Shown: positions 36,935 to 45,874 of the stretch, piece after piece
How the letters are laid out: every line of letters begins with the position of its first letter
Position numbering within the stretch: the stretch's first letter is position 1
NCBI GenBank assembly: GCA_947174635.1
Contig: CAMWJS010000001.1
Location: forward strand, 62,001-126,000
DNA: 64,000 nt
DNA from: an uncultured Muribaculaceae bacterium
GTDB lineage: Bacteria; Bacteroidota; Bacteroidia; Bacteroidales; Muribaculaceae
Direction: 5' to 3'
Notes under the pieces: generated by a model
Told to the model about the DNA's origin: nothing
Database searches by the model: none
What the model saw: only the letters and a program-made list of their open reading frames with translations
Program-made: the position numbers and the translations under genes

Positions 36935-37064
36935 TTTAGAGCGTATTTTCTCTCATTCTCTTTTAAATAACTGTTCAAAATAATGAGAATGGTTGGTATA
37001 AAATAATTTTAAACAGTTACTTATTGGTTAATACGGGTTGTTAAATTCAGACGCTCTTTTAGAA
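36935..37064. repeat. Composite palindromic repeat (outer element holding a 61-bp insert)
   Basis: The outer parts match 54748-54835: CATTCTCTTTTA on one side and AAATTCAGACGCTCTTTTAG on the other, with TTTAGAG-type ends inverted. Between them, 36965-37025 is an extra unit bearing AATAACTGTT at one end and AACAGTTACTTATT at the other, absent from the 54748 copy. The outer end supplies the TAA of the ABC transporter gene. No frame is encoded. Confidence 0.8.
36972..37025. repeat. 54-bp palindrome-ended repeat, copy 3
   Basis: The reverse complement of 2627-2680 with about four mismatches in 54, nested in the composite repeat at 36935-37064. It shares its AAAATAATTTT-to-GTTACTTAT end with 11801-11826. 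Confidence 0.8.
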
Positions 37065-38885
37065 TTTCTGCATGTCGACGAGACGGCGGTAGTAGCCGTT
37101 GAGGGCAAGCAGTTCGTCGTGTGTGCCGCGTTCGACGATGCGTCCTTCATGGAGCACGCAAATGAGGTCGGCGTTGCGTATTGTCGACAGACGGTGCGCA
37201 ATGACGAGTGTCGTGCGGTCTTTCATCAGTCGGTCGAGGGCTTCCTGCACCACCTTCTCGCTCTCGGAGTCGAGTGCGGAAGTAGCTTCGTCGAGAATGA
37301 GCATCGGCGGATTTTTAAGTATGGCGCGGGCGATGGATAGGCGCTGGCGCTGTCCTCCCGACAGGCGGCAGCCGCGGTCGCCAATGTTGGTGTCGTAACC
37401 TTGTTCCGATTCGGCGATGAACTCGTGGGCGTTGGCAATTTTGGCGGCTTCCACCACCTGCTCCATTGTGGCGTTCTCGACGCCGAATGTTATGTTGTTG
37501 TAGAACGAGTCGTTGAAAAGTATGGCCTCCTGGTTGACATTGCCCATGAACGAACGGAGGTCGTGGACACGCATGTCGCGGATGTCGACGCCGTCGACTG
37601 TTATCTTGCCGTGCTGCACGTCGTAGAAACGTGGCAGCAGGTCGGCAAGCGTCGACTTGCCTGAGCCTGACTGTCCCACGAGCGCTACCGTGGCTCCGGC
37701 CGGTATGTCGAGGTCGATATTGTGGATGACTTCGTTGCTGCCGTAGCTGAAGCTTACGTTCTTATAGCTGACGTTGCCTTTGAGGTGCTTTATTTCTGTC
37801 GGTTTTGCAGGGTCTTTTATCGGGTTGTCGGCCGAAAGGATTTTGTCGACGCGTTCCATCGATGCCAGTCCTTTCTGTATCGAATACATGGCCTTTGACA
37901 ACTCTTTGGCCGGATTGATGATGTTGTAGAATATCACCAGATAGTAGATGAATGATGACGCGCTCATCGACGATGCTCCGCTGAGTATCAGTGTGCCGCC
38001 GAACCAGAGCACAATGGCAATTGCCGTGGTGCCGAGAAATTCGCTCATGGGGTGGGCGAGGGCCTGGCGGCGGGCCACTTTGTTGCTTAGCGAATAAAGT
38101 TCCTGATTCTCGCGGTGAAACCGGTTTCTGACTTTATCTTCGGCGTTGAATGCCTTGATGATGCGCAGTCCGCCGAGCGTCTCCTCGATGTTCGACATCA
38201 GCACACCCCACTGGTTCTGGCTCTCGAGCGACTTGCGTTTGAGCTTTTTGCCAACCTTGCCCATGATGGTGCCGGCAATGGGGAGGAGTATGAGTACGAA
38301 TACGGTCAGTTGCCACGATATCATGCACATAGTGAAAAGACACACTATAATCATGATCGGGTTTTTGAAAAACATGTCGATCGAGGCCATAATCGAGCTT
38401 TCGATTTCGGCCACGTCGCCGCTCATTCGCGCCATCACGTCGCCTTTCCGTTCTGACGTGAAGAATGATATCGGCAGTCGTACTATCTTGTCGTAGACAT
38501 AGTTGCGGATGTCGCGCACGATGCCCGAACGCATCGGTATTATGCAGTAGGAGCTCAGATAGGTGACGCCGGTCTTGAGCAACGTCATCAGCACGAGCAG
38601 TACGGCCAGGATTGCAAGGGTGGTCGACTGTCCCATGTCGGCGATTGCCTGCTGCACGTAGTAGTAGAAATTGTTGACAACCACATCTTTCAGCGTGCCT
38701 GTGCCAAGTGCCATATACTCGTAGTGGGCTTCCTTGACCTGAAACAGCATTTCAAGTATCGGAATCACAAGAGCGAATGAGAACAGAGTTAGAAATGCCG
38801 CCAGTAAGTTGAAAAATATGTTTAGTATAAGATACTTCTTATATGGCGGAACGAAACGGCGCAGTATTTTGAAAAAGTCCTTCAT
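37059..38885 (-). CDS. MsbA-like ABC exporter (fused permease and ATPase)
   Basis: A 608-residue half-transporter with six membrane helices (about 20-335) and a C-terminal ATPase with Walker A GQSGSGKST, signature LSGGQRQRL and Walker B MLILDEATS. Members flip lipid A or export lipids, peptides or drugs; in this order such a gene is often called msbA, but specificity is not provable here. Its stop codon falls in the repeat at 36935-37064. It probably forms its own unit; 152 bases without a gene separate it from the vor operon upstream. Confidence 0.9.
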   Translation of the reverse strand: MKDFFKILRRFVPPYKKYLILNIFFNLLAAFLTLFSFALVIPILEMLFQVKEAHYEYMALGTGTLKDVVVNNFYYYVQQAIADMGQSTTLAILAVLLVLMTLLKTGVTYLSSYCIIPMRSGIVRDIRNYVYDKIVRLPISFFTSERKGDVMARMSGDVAEIESSIMASIDMFFKNPIMIIVCLFTMCMISWQLTVFVLILLPIAGTIMGKVGKKLKRKSLESQNQWGVLMSNIEETLGGLRIIKAFNAEDKVRNRFHRENQELYSLSNKVARRQALAHPMSEFLGTTAIAIVLWFGGTLILSGASSMSASSFIYYLVIFYNIINPAKELSKAMYSIQKGLASMERVDKILSADNPIKDPAKPTEIKHLKGNVSYKNVSFSYGSNEVIHNIDLDIPAGATVALVGQSGSGKSTLADLLPRFYDVQHGKITVDGVDIRDMRVHDLRSFMGNVNQEAILFNDSFYNNITFGVENATMEQVVEAAKIANAHEFIAESEQGYDTNIGDRGCRLSGGQRQRLSIARAILKNPPMLILDEATSALDSESEKVVQEALDRLMKDRTTLVIAHRLSTIRNADLICVLHEGRIVERGTHDELLALNGYYRRLVDMQKF

Positions 38886-39037
38886 TTAATAGCGGCTTAT
38901 ATGTGCTGAAGCCGGATTGCCATGACCGCCGAGGCCGGCCCGCTGTGTAGCGGATGTCGGTTGTCGGGCGGTTATAAATCCGTAGTGGTTAAAAATGATT
39001 GGTCGGGATGAGAGGATAGGCAGGCGGGCGGTTGGCG

Positions 39038-39571
39038 CTATACGAGGCTCATGCCTTTGAGTATGGCCTGCTCGTTGGCGGGGATGAGATGGTGGTGACG
39101 CTCGGGCAGGGCTTTTTTAAGTCCGCGCAGCACATCTTCAAGCGATACGATTGGTTTCAGCTTGAGAAGGGCGCCGAGCAGTATCATGTTGTAGCCTTTT
39201 GCATTGCCAAGTTCTATCGAAGCGTCCATGGCGTTGACTTTCACGATTGTGATGTCGGTGCGCGAGGGATTGCGGTGGATGCCGTAGGGGTCATAAATCA
39301 ATGTCCCTCCCGGTTTTATATGGCTTTCAAATTTGTCGAGGCTCTGCTGGTTGAGTATCACGGCAGTGTCGTAAGTGTCGACTATCGGCGATGAAATCTC
39401 CTCGTCGCTGATAATGACTGTCACGTTGGCCGTGCCGCCGCGCTGCTCGGGTCCGTACGACGGCATCCATGTCACTTCCAGATTATTCATCAGTGCCGCG
39501 TAGGCAAGGATTTTGCCCATCGACAATACACCCTGTCCGCCAAAACCGGCTATTACTATTTCTTCCTTCAT
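39038..39571 (-). CDS. 2-oxoacid:ferredoxin oxidoreductase, gamma subunit
   Basis: A 177-residue protein with the gamma-domain start EIVIAGFGGQGVLSMGKILA and the conserved GPEQRGGTAN. It is the linker subunit of the complex that oxidatively decarboxylates 2-oxoacids with CoA and reduces ferredoxin. It overlaps the beta-subunit gene by four bases. Order ferredoxin-alpha-beta-gamma fits VorDBAC or KorDABC; the 177-residue separate gamma favours Vor (branched-chain 2-oxoacids), but this is an inference. Confidence 0.9.
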   Translation of the reverse strand: MKEEIVIAGFGGQGVLSMGKILAYAALMNNLEVTWMPSYGPEQRGGTANVTVIISDEEISSPIVDTYDTAVILNQQSLDKFESHIKPGGTLIYDPYGIHRNPSRTDITIVKVNAMDASIELGNAKGYNMILLGALLKLKPIVSLEDVLRGLKKALPERHHHLIPANEQAILKGMSLV

Positions 39572-40353
39572 TTTGATATCGGTTTTATTTCTCCGGCGTC
39601 CTTGAGGTCGCCGAGAGGATATTTCTCAAACATGTGCTGCTCCATCCATTTGTTGGATGCGTCGGGAGTCATTTTCCAACCTGACGAACATGTTCCCACG
39701 ATTTCGACAACCGAGGTTCCCTTGCCTTCGAGAGAGTTTTTGAACGCTTTCTTTATCGAAGCCTTGGCTTTACGTACGGCTGCAGCGGTGTGCACAGCCT
39801 GACGGGTGACATAACATGTGCCGTCGAGACGTGCGAGGAGGTCGGAAATAGCCAGAGGATATCCGTTGAGGTCGACGCGGCGGCCGTAGGGTGTTGTGGC
39901 AGTCTTTTGCCCTTCGAGTGTGGTGGGCGCCATCTGTCCGCCGGTCATGCCGTATATCGCGTTGTTGATGAAAATTATCACGATGTTCTCGCCGCGGTTG
40001 GCCGCATGTATAGTTTCGGCCGTACCTATTGCTGCGAGGTCTCCGTCGCCCTGGTAGGTGAATACGAGTTTCTCAGGGTCAAGTCGCTTTATCGCAGTGG
40101 CGAGTGCGGGAGCGCGTCCGTGGGCGGCTTCCACCCAGTCGACATCGATATAGTTGTATGCGAAGACGGCGCAACCTACCGGTGCGACGCCGATGGTCTT
40201 TTCCTGAAGACCGGCTTCCTCGATGATTTCAGCAATGATTTTGTGCACCACGCCGTGGCTGCAGCCGGGGCAGTAGTGCATGGTGTTGTCGTCAAGCAGT
40301 GCCGGACGGCTGTATACCTTGTTGGCCGGATTTATGATTTGAGATAATTCCAT
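39568..40353 (-). CDS. 2-oxoacid:ferredoxin oxidoreductase, thiamine-diphosphate subunit
   Basis: A 261-residue beta subunit. It shows CPGCSHGVVHKI near the N-terminus, and the ThDP/Mg segment GDGDLAAIGT followed by NNAIYGMTGGQMAPT. It holds the catalytic cofactor. It begins three bases after the alpha subunit stop and overlaps the gamma gene, so the subunits are made at matched levels. Confidence 0.93.
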   Translation of the reverse strand: MELSQIINPANKVYSRPALLDDNTMHYCPGCSHGVVHKIIAEIIEEAGLQEKTIGVAPVGCAVFAYNYIDVDWVEAAHGRAPALATAIKRLDPEKLVFTYQGDGDLAAIGTAETIHAANRGENIVIIFINNAIYGMTGGQMAPTTLEGQKTATTPYGRRVDLNGYPLAISDLLARLDGTCYVTRQAVHTAAAVRKAKASIKKAFKNSLEGKGTSVVEIVGTCSSGWKMTPDASNKWMEQHMFEKYPLGDLKDAGEIKPISK

Positions 40354-40356
40354 GTC

Positions 40357-41460
40357 TTATACGGTTTGATTGTTGAATTTCACACCGAACTTATCGGTGA
40401 ACGCAGCGAGCACTTCGGCCGGATTGGGCACTATGCCGCCCATGCGTCCGAAATGTTCGGCACGCACTTTGTCATGTACGGCAAGACGTACGTCTTCAAT
40501 CATCTGGCCGGCATTAAGCTCGGCCACAAGTATTCCTTTGACATTCGCGGATGCTTTCTCTATAGCCTCCGAGGGGAACGGCCAGAGTGTTATCGGACGC
40601 AACAGCCCGATTTTAACGCCGCATTTGCGGGCTTCCTCAACCGCCTTGAGACATATTCGTGCCATCGAGCCGAAAGCCACAATCAGGTATTCGGCGTCGT
40701 CGAGATGATAGCCCTGGTATCTTACTTCATTGGCTTCAATCTCTTTATATGTACGCTGGAAGCGCTCGTTGTTCTTCTCCATGATTGCGGAGTCGAGCTC
40801 CAGCGAGGTGACTACATTGCGTTTGCGGTCGGGAGTCTTGCCGGTAAGTGCCCACGGGCACTGGCGCCGTATCTCTTCGGCCGTGCGGCGCGGACGCTGC
40901 TCGGGGAGCACTACTTTCTCCATCATCTGTCCGACCACTCCGTCGGCCAGTATCATGGCCGGATTTCGGTATTTGAATGCCAGATCCATGCCGAGACCTA
41001 CAAAGTCGGCCATCTCCTGCACCGACGACGGAGCAAGCACAATCAGGCGGTAGTCGCCGTGTCCGCCACCTTTGGTAGCCTGGAAATAATCGCTCTGCGA
41101 CGGATGTATTGTACCAAGGCCCGGGCCTCCGCGCATCACGTTTACAATCAGCGCCGGAAGCTCCGATGCTGCAAGATATGATATACCCTCCTGCATCAGC
41201 GATACGCCGGGACTCGACGATGATGTCATCACCGCTTTGCCCATTGCAGCGCCTCCGTATACCATGTTGATGGATGAAATCTCGCTTTCAGCCTGCAGCA
41301 CGACCATACCGGTCGTTTCCCACGGCATGAGCGCCTCCAGAGTCTCGAGCACTTCTGACTGCGGAGTGATGGGATAGCCGAAATAGCCGTCGATGCCGTA
41401 GCGTATGGCGGCGTGGGCTATCGCCTCGTTTCCCTTCATCAGTCTTATATCTTCATTCAT
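40357..41460 (-). CDS. vorB: 2-oxoacid:ferredoxin oxidoreductase, alpha subunit (VorB-type)
   Basis: A 367-residue alpha subunit (pyruvate-flavodoxin oxidoreductase domains I and II). It shows GNEAIAHAAIRYGIDGYFGY, ITPQSEVLE and QAESEISSINMVYGGAAMG near the N-terminus, and RGGPGLGTIHPSQSDYFQAT. The size and motif order are those annotated as 3-methyl-2-oxobutanoate dehydrogenase subunit VorB; the Bacteroidetes KorA is longer with a fused gamma domain. It sits 19 bases after the ferredoxin subunit gene. Confidence 0.88.
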   Translation of the reverse strand: MNEDIRLMKGNEAIAHAAIRYGIDGYFGYPITPQSEVLETLEALMPWETTGMVVLQAESEISSINMVYGGAAMGKAVMTSSSSPGVSLMQEGISYLAASELPALIVNVMRGGPGLGTIHPSQSDYFQATKGGGHGDYRLIVLAPSSVQEMADFVGLGMDLAFKYRNPAMILADGVVGQMMEKVVLPEQRPRRTAEEIRRQCPWALTGKTPDRKRNVVTSLELDSAIMEKNNERFQRTYKEIEANEVRYQGYHLDDAEYLIVAFGSMARICLKAVEEARKCGVKIGLLRPITLWPFPSEAIEKASANVKGILVAELNAGQMIEDVRLAVHDKVRAEHFGRMGGIVPNPAEVLAAFTDKFGVKFNNQTV

Positions 41461-41479
41461 AATTTATGTCGTTTTTAGA

Positions 41480-41710
41480 TTATTTCTCGACCACTCTATA
41501 TACTTCTATACAGGCGTCGGGGCAGACTGTGGCGCAGGCTGAGCAGCCTATGCAGGCCTGTGGCTGTGCCATGTAGGCATAATGATAGCCGCGGTCGTTG
41601 ACTTCTTTGTCTTTGAGCAACAATACATTGGTCGGACATGCGACTACACACAGGTCGCACCCTTTGCAGCGCTCCTCCTCAATTACTACGGCTCCGTGAA
41701 TCTTTGCCAT
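41480..41710 (-). CDS. 2-oxoacid:ferredoxin oxidoreductase, ferredoxin-like delta subunit
   Basis: A 76-residue protein with two 4Fe-4S motifs, CKGCDLCVVACP and CIGCSACATVCP. It passes electrons from the ThDP subunit to soluble ferredoxin. It is the first gene of the four-gene unit. On the minus strand TATTTTTG (41758-41765) is a candidate -7 element about 48 bases upstream, with no clear -33 partner. Confidence 0.92.
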   Translation of the reverse strand: MAKIHGAVVIEEERCKGCDLCVVACPTNVLLLKDKEVNDRGYHYAYMAQPQACIGCSACATVCPDACIEVYRVVEK

Positions 41711-41884
41711 GATGATTTATTGATAGTAGAAATAGTTTCTGAATATTGTTTCCAATGCAAAAATAATAAAAAAATCTGAAAAACATGTTCTTTAACACAA
41801 CCTTAACCTTTTGCACACTGACTGTATTTTTGCGCAAGGGAATGCTATGCCCGGGAGGGTGGTCGCGCTGCCGTTTTTAAACGA

Positions 41885-41924
41885 CCTACGGGGCACGACT
41901 TCACTCTGTGTCGTGCCCCGTAGG
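41885..41924 (-). terminator. Terminator downstream of gldN
   Basis: A perfect 15-bp stem (41885-41899 with 41910-41924) around a ten-base loop, 17 bases past the gldN stop. The minus-strand tail TCGTTTAAAAACGG is only weakly T-rich. It isolates the type IX operon from the vor operon. Confidence 0.75.
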
Positions 41925-41941
41925 CTTATGCTAATATATCC

Positions 41942-43051
41942 TTATTTGCGGCGGCGCACCGAACGCACTGCCGAGTTGCTTGTGTTGTTTTTGCTCTTGA
42001 TTGATTTAGGCTCTTTCTTTTTAGGCGCCTTGCGGGCTCGTGCCGAACGTGCCGATTTGGCTTTTGTGTCGCGGTCGGGTATGACAATCGAGTCGCCGGT
42101 GGCTGCTGCCTCGCGTGCCTCACGTGCCTCACGCGCAGCGATGACCTCTTCGCGCGACGGCACCCACAGTTTCTTGTCGAATGAGTCAAGACGGTTCTGT
42201 ATGCTGTCGCGTGCGCGTTGCAGGTCGTCGGGGTCGGGATACATCTGCATCATCGACTGGTTGCGCAGATTGCGGGTCTTGTATATGTCGCCGTCATACA
42301 TGTTCATGGCGAAGAAATCGTCGAGAGTGTATTTGGGCAGGTTGTTGTCGTCGTCGATAAATATATACTGCTGCGACAGGTAGGGGCGCAGCGCGTCCAT
42401 CCTGACCCAGAACATGGGATATTTCATTGCATCGCCTCCGAAGTCACCCGAACGGTGCAGTACGGGGCATATCGCCTCCACGCGTGTGTGCATATTGTTG
42501 GAGCGTGAGTCGAATTCCCATCGTTCGAGTATGTAGTATGACTGCACCTCGTTGGTGGGGACATCGACCTCCTCTATTACATATCGTGGATTTTTTTCGG
42601 TAGAGCCTTTGGCTGCCGTGTGATATATATGGAAACGGTCGAGCATGTCGCCGACGTTGAGTTTGTACTGGTCGGTGAATATCTCGCGTCCGTCAAGGTA
42701 TTCGTAGGCTGCGATGCGGTTGTCGGCAAGCTGTTCCATGATGATGCGGAACAGGTTTTTATCTCCGTCAATTATATCTTCAGGGTAGTATAGCGATGCG
42801 TTCTTGGGCTTGTTGAGGTCAAGTTCGCGGTAAATAACGCGCATCCACTGCATGTCGGCATCGCTTTTGGGCGATTCCTCATAAAATTTCTGCATGCGTT
42901 CCGTCACTCCCGGCTGTGCCTGCTCCTTGCGGTTGCGGTCTGCTCCTCCGCGGCGCACTACGGTGCTTGACGACGAGTCCTGCGCCATAGCTGCGGCTCC
43001 TACCGCCAGCAGGGCGGCTGCAACAGTGATATGTCTTTTAAATACACTCAT
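41942..43051 (-). CDS. gldN: Type IX secretion protein GldN/PorN
   Basis: A 369-residue periplasmic protein with a signal peptide ending near AMAQ (residue 24). The GldN core (about 55-300) includes ADMQWMRVIYRELDLNKPKN and the repeated short motifs around YILERWEFD and PKYTLDDFFAMNMYDGDIYKT. The C-terminal 60 residues are Lys/Arg/Ala-rich and low in complexity. GldN and GldK form the periplasmic ring of the T9SS. It is the last gene of the porT-porP-gldKLMN run. Confidence 0.92.
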   Translation of the reverse strand: MSVFKRHITVAAALLAVGAAAMAQDSSSSTVVRRGGADRNRKEQAQPGVTERMQKFYEESPKSDADMQWMRVIYRELDLNKPKNASLYYPEDIIDGDKNLFRIIMEQLADNRIAAYEYLDGREIFTDQYKLNVGDMLDRFHIYHTAAKGSTEKNPRYVIEEVDVPTNEVQSYYILERWEFDSRSNNMHTRVEAICPVLHRSGDFGGDAMKYPMFWVRMDALRPYLSQQYIFIDDDNNLPKYTLDDFFAMNMYDGDIYKTRNLRNQSMMQMYPDPDDLQRARDSIQNRLDSFDKKLWVPSREEVIAAREAREAREAAATGDSIVIPDRDTKAKSARSARARKAPKKKEPKSIKSKNNTSNSAVRSVRRRK

Positions 43052-43083
43052 TGTATAATCGATATTTTTATTTTCGGGAATAA

Positions 43084-44649
43084 TTAGTTGATGATTATTT
43101 CAAGCGGGGCAAGCTCGCGGGTGATGCCGTCGGGTCCTACGGCCTTTACGCGTGTCACGTAGATGCGGTTGCCGCGTTTGAGACGCTGTAGCTGTGCTTT
43201 CTGACGGGCGGAAAATTTGTTGCCGTCCGACACCTCAGGCAGCGCGTTTCCCATCGAGTCGAATGTGACAGTCTCGAAACCGAGCACGTTGAACGAGATG
43301 TTGAGCAGGTCATCATCGATGGCCGCTTCCAGTCCGGGCGCCTGCATGAGCAGTGCCTTTGCGATGCCTCTGCCGCCGCCGCGGTAGTGCACCGTGTTGC
43401 CCTCGCCATCCTTGTACGAAATGAATGGGGTGGGGTCGGGAAGTTTGCGCACGCGGAATTCGGTGCGCGACACTTCGGTTTTCTTTCCGTTCATATCGGC
43501 CGTGACAGTCACGGTCGCCGGCTCTCCGACTTTGCCGGGATGTGCCACCCATGAATCGCCGCGGCGTGTCAGTGTGCCGTTGGTCATTGTGGCGGTTACT
43601 CCGGTGTTGGCGACACCGGGCACCGAGATGCTTATCGGGTTGTCGATGCCGGCGTAGAGCACATTCATCATTGTCGCCGATACGGTCGCGGTCGGTTCGA
43701 TTACGGTATATGACGATGAGAAATCATGTCGGGTGAATGTACCGTCGCCGTGAGGCACTTCGAGATATCCTTTGTAGTCGAAATTGCCTGATGCGTTTGC
43801 GGCTACTTCATACAATCCGTTTGCTCCAAGTTTTTTGCCGTTGATATAGATGTTGGGCCGCTGTGTGGTGTCGACGGCGGCAAGCACTATGTTGGCCAGA
43901 TATTTGCCGCCGCGTATCACGTAGCGTGAGTCCGGTATGACAAATGCGTTCAGCTCGTTGACGCGGACATCGCCGGCGTCTACGTTGGCAAGCAGCGACT
44001 GCAGCGCTTCTCCTTCGGAATACTTGATGTCGTTCTGAAGCTTTGTGAGCAATGCCACTGCGGCTACTACAGGCTGGTTCTCGAATTTGTATTCCTCCCA
44101 GGTCATTTCGCCGATTTCACCTTTGCGCTGCACCGAAGCCGTGGCGAGTGCCTGCTCTATGCTTGCGCTCTTGACGGAATCGGTCACTACAGACGTGATA
44201 TAGCTGCGATAGCTGTCGATTGCCCCGCGGAGCGCTTCGCCGCGTTTTGTGGCGGGTTCGAGCATGATGGAGGCCGCGGCGTCGAGGTCCTCGCGGTTTA
44301 TGATATTGTCGACATCGCCGTCGGCGCCGTCGGCTTTCTTCACAATCTGCACTTTGAGAGAGTCGACAAGCTCGTAGATGCGGTCGGTCTGCTGGCGCAC
44401 CTCGAGCCCCTTGCGGTACCATGTGAGTCCCTTCTCCGGATTTTGCAGGCTGAAAGCCTCGAGCGCACCGATAATCGATGCGTTTCGTTGCTCGATATTG
44501 TCGTTGGTGCGTACCAATCCTTCCTTCACCTGCGTGAAGCCGTCAAGCACGTCGCTCGACACGTTGAGCGCAAGCATTGCCATCAGGACGATATACATCA
44601 GGTTTATCATCTTCTGGCGAGGAGATAGTCGATTGTTGGATGCTCCCAT
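43084..44649 (-). CDS. gldM: Type IX secretion / gliding motor protein GldM (PorM)
   Basis: A 521-residue protein with one N-terminal membrane helix (about 15-33, KMINLMYIVLMAMLALNVSS). A long periplasmic helical then beta-domain arm follows (the D1-D4 layout). It crosses the inner membrane with GldL to form the proton-driven motor that powers the T9SS. It starts 135 bases after gldL, a gap containing a small hairpin (44671-44707), and gldN follows by 32 bases. Confidence 0.95.
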   Translation of the reverse strand: MGASNNRLSPRQKMINLMYIVLMAMLALNVSSDVLDGFTQVKEGLVRTNDNIEQRNASIIGALEAFSLQNPEKGLTWYRKGLEVRQQTDRIYELVDSLKVQIVKKADGADGDVDNIINREDLDAAASIMLEPATKRGEALRGAIDSYRSYITSVVTDSVKSASIEQALATASVQRKGEIGEMTWEEYKFENQPVVAAVALLTKLQNDIKYSEGEALQSLLANVDAGDVRVNELNAFVIPDSRYVIRGGKYLANIVLAAVDTTQRPNIYINGKKLGANGLYEVAANASGNFDYKGYLEVPHGDGTFTRHDFSSSYTVIEPTATVSATMMNVLYAGIDNPISISVPGVANTGVTATMTNGTLTRRGDSWVAHPGKVGEPATVTVTADMNGKKTEVSRTEFRVRKLPDPTPFISYKDGEGNTVHYRGGGRGIAKALLMQAPGLEAAIDDDLLNISFNVLGFETVTFDSMGNALPEVSDGNKFSARQKAQLQRLKRGNRIYVTRVKAVGPDGITRELAPLEIIIN

Positions 44650-44670
44650 TGTTATATTCTATATTTCGCA

Positions 44671-44707
44671 GGGTGCGCTTTGTCCGGCTGGGGGGGACGG
44701 TGCACCC
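44671..44707. other. Hairpin between gldL and gldM
   Basis: GGGTGC (44671-44676) pairs with GCACCC (44702-44707), with an inner GTCC/GGAC pair. It lies in the only long gap inside the T9SS operon, so it could adjust gldM expression, but no T-run follows on the minus strand. Role is unproven. Confidence 0.3.
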
Positions 44708-44784
44708 GTTTTGATATCTTTGTGTTATGCGGTGTGGTTGCTTTGATTGATTGTCACGTTGCAGAGGTGCCGTAGGCAGCGGCG

Positions 44785-45786
44785 TTACACCTGCGCGCCG
44801 TTACCGTTGACCGGCGGGGTGTCGACAGCGATAGGCTGGCGGTACATGTTGACGGTCATTGCCGTGAGCATTTTCTCATATACGGCGTTGAGCTGGTGCA
44901 TGTAGTGGGCCATGCGCTCCGTCTCCTCCACATAGCGTGCGCTCTGGGTCGAACTCTTTTCATACATGTCGCGGATATCCTTGATGCCACGGTTCACGCG
45001 GTCGATCGAGTCGAGTTGCGACGATACGCTCTTGAGCTGTATCTCGTAGATGGTATTGAGTCCGGTGAGGTTGCGGTTGAGGTCCTGCATCTGCTCCACA
45101 TAGCCTGTAGAGCTGCGGGTGATGTTCTCGGAGTTCTCGGTGATGGCACGGTAGCTGTCGAGAAGCACGTCCGACACTTCGTTGAGGGCGGCTGTGGTGG
45201 TGCGCAGGTGTTCCATTTCCGAAGCGATGCTTGCCATCTGGTCGAGATACCGCTGGGTGGCGGTTGTGAGCTCGGCCATGCGTGCGAGCTGGTCAGACGC
45301 TGCCGCCATCTTGGCGATGCTCTCGGACAGCGAGCGCGAATCCTCTTCCGTCAGATTGATATTGCCCGGGATGCCGGCGGCTGCCTTGGCCTCAGCCACG
45401 CTGACATTGCGGCCGGAGCTTGCGGCCGGTGTGCCTGAACCTGTCACTATTACGGTGGTGCCAGGCAGTGCGCCCTGGGCTGCTATGCCGCTGGCTTCTC
45501 CGTCATGACCCTCCTTGTTGTGGTCGGGGTCGAGCGAGGGAAACACCTCTTCCCAGTGGTATTCGCGCGGCGGACGGTCGAACGCCGAAAGGACGAACAT
45601 CAGCACCTCCGTGCCCATACCGAGCGACAACAGGAAGTTGCCACCGGGCAAGTGCAGGATTTTGAACAGTGCGCCCCAGATTACGATTGCAGCGCCTATC
45701 GAATAGGCGAAATTGAAGAAGCGCTGGCCTCCGTCGCTCTGCAGGAAGCGTGTTATGCGGTTTTTATATCTTTTTACTTTTCCCAT
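44785..45786 (-). CDS. gldL: Type IX secretion motor protein GldL (PorL)
   Basis: A 333-residue protein with two N-terminal helices (about 18-60; FFNFAYSIGAAIVIWGALFK then GGNFLLSLGMGTEVLMFVLS), in which a conserved Glu lies in the second helix. A long cytoplasmic coiled-coil region (about 130-310) follows. I start it at MGKVKRY (ATG at 45786); an upstream ATG at 45828 would add 14 non-conserved residues. GldL and GldM form the proton-channel motor of gliding and the T9SS. Confidence 0.93.
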   Translation of the reverse strand: MGKVKRYKNRITRFLQSDGGQRFFNFAYSIGAAIVIWGALFKILHLPGGNFLLSLGMGTEVLMFVLSAFDRPPREYHWEEVFPSLDPDHNKEGHDGEASGIAAQGALPGTTVIVTGSGTPAASSGRNVSVAEAKAAAGIPGNINLTEEDSRSLSESIAKMAAASDQLARMAELTTATQRYLDQMASIASEMEHLRTTTAALNEVSDVLLDSYRAITENSENITRSSTGYVEQMQDLNRNLTGLNTIYEIQLKSVSSQLDSIDRVNRGIKDIRDMYEKSSTQSARYVEETERMAHYMHQLNAVYEKMLTAMTVNMYRQPIAVDTPPVNGNGAQV

Positions 45787-45874
45787 CGCGGATGTATTGT
45801 TGTCTCGGTTGTATATTGTTGATTTCATCGTTGCGGCGCCGGCTTGATGTTTGCGTGCGCCACATGTATTGTCG

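Noticed and set aside
41825..41832. TATTTTTG on the plus strand upstream of the gldN terminator
   Set aside because: The nearest TTTG is only 11 bases away, no plus-strand gene follows, and the downstream frame is antisense to gldN.
44715..44722. TATCTTTG on the plus strand between gldL and gldM
   Set aside because: No TTTG at the right distance upstream, and it would read antisense into gldL; likely chance.
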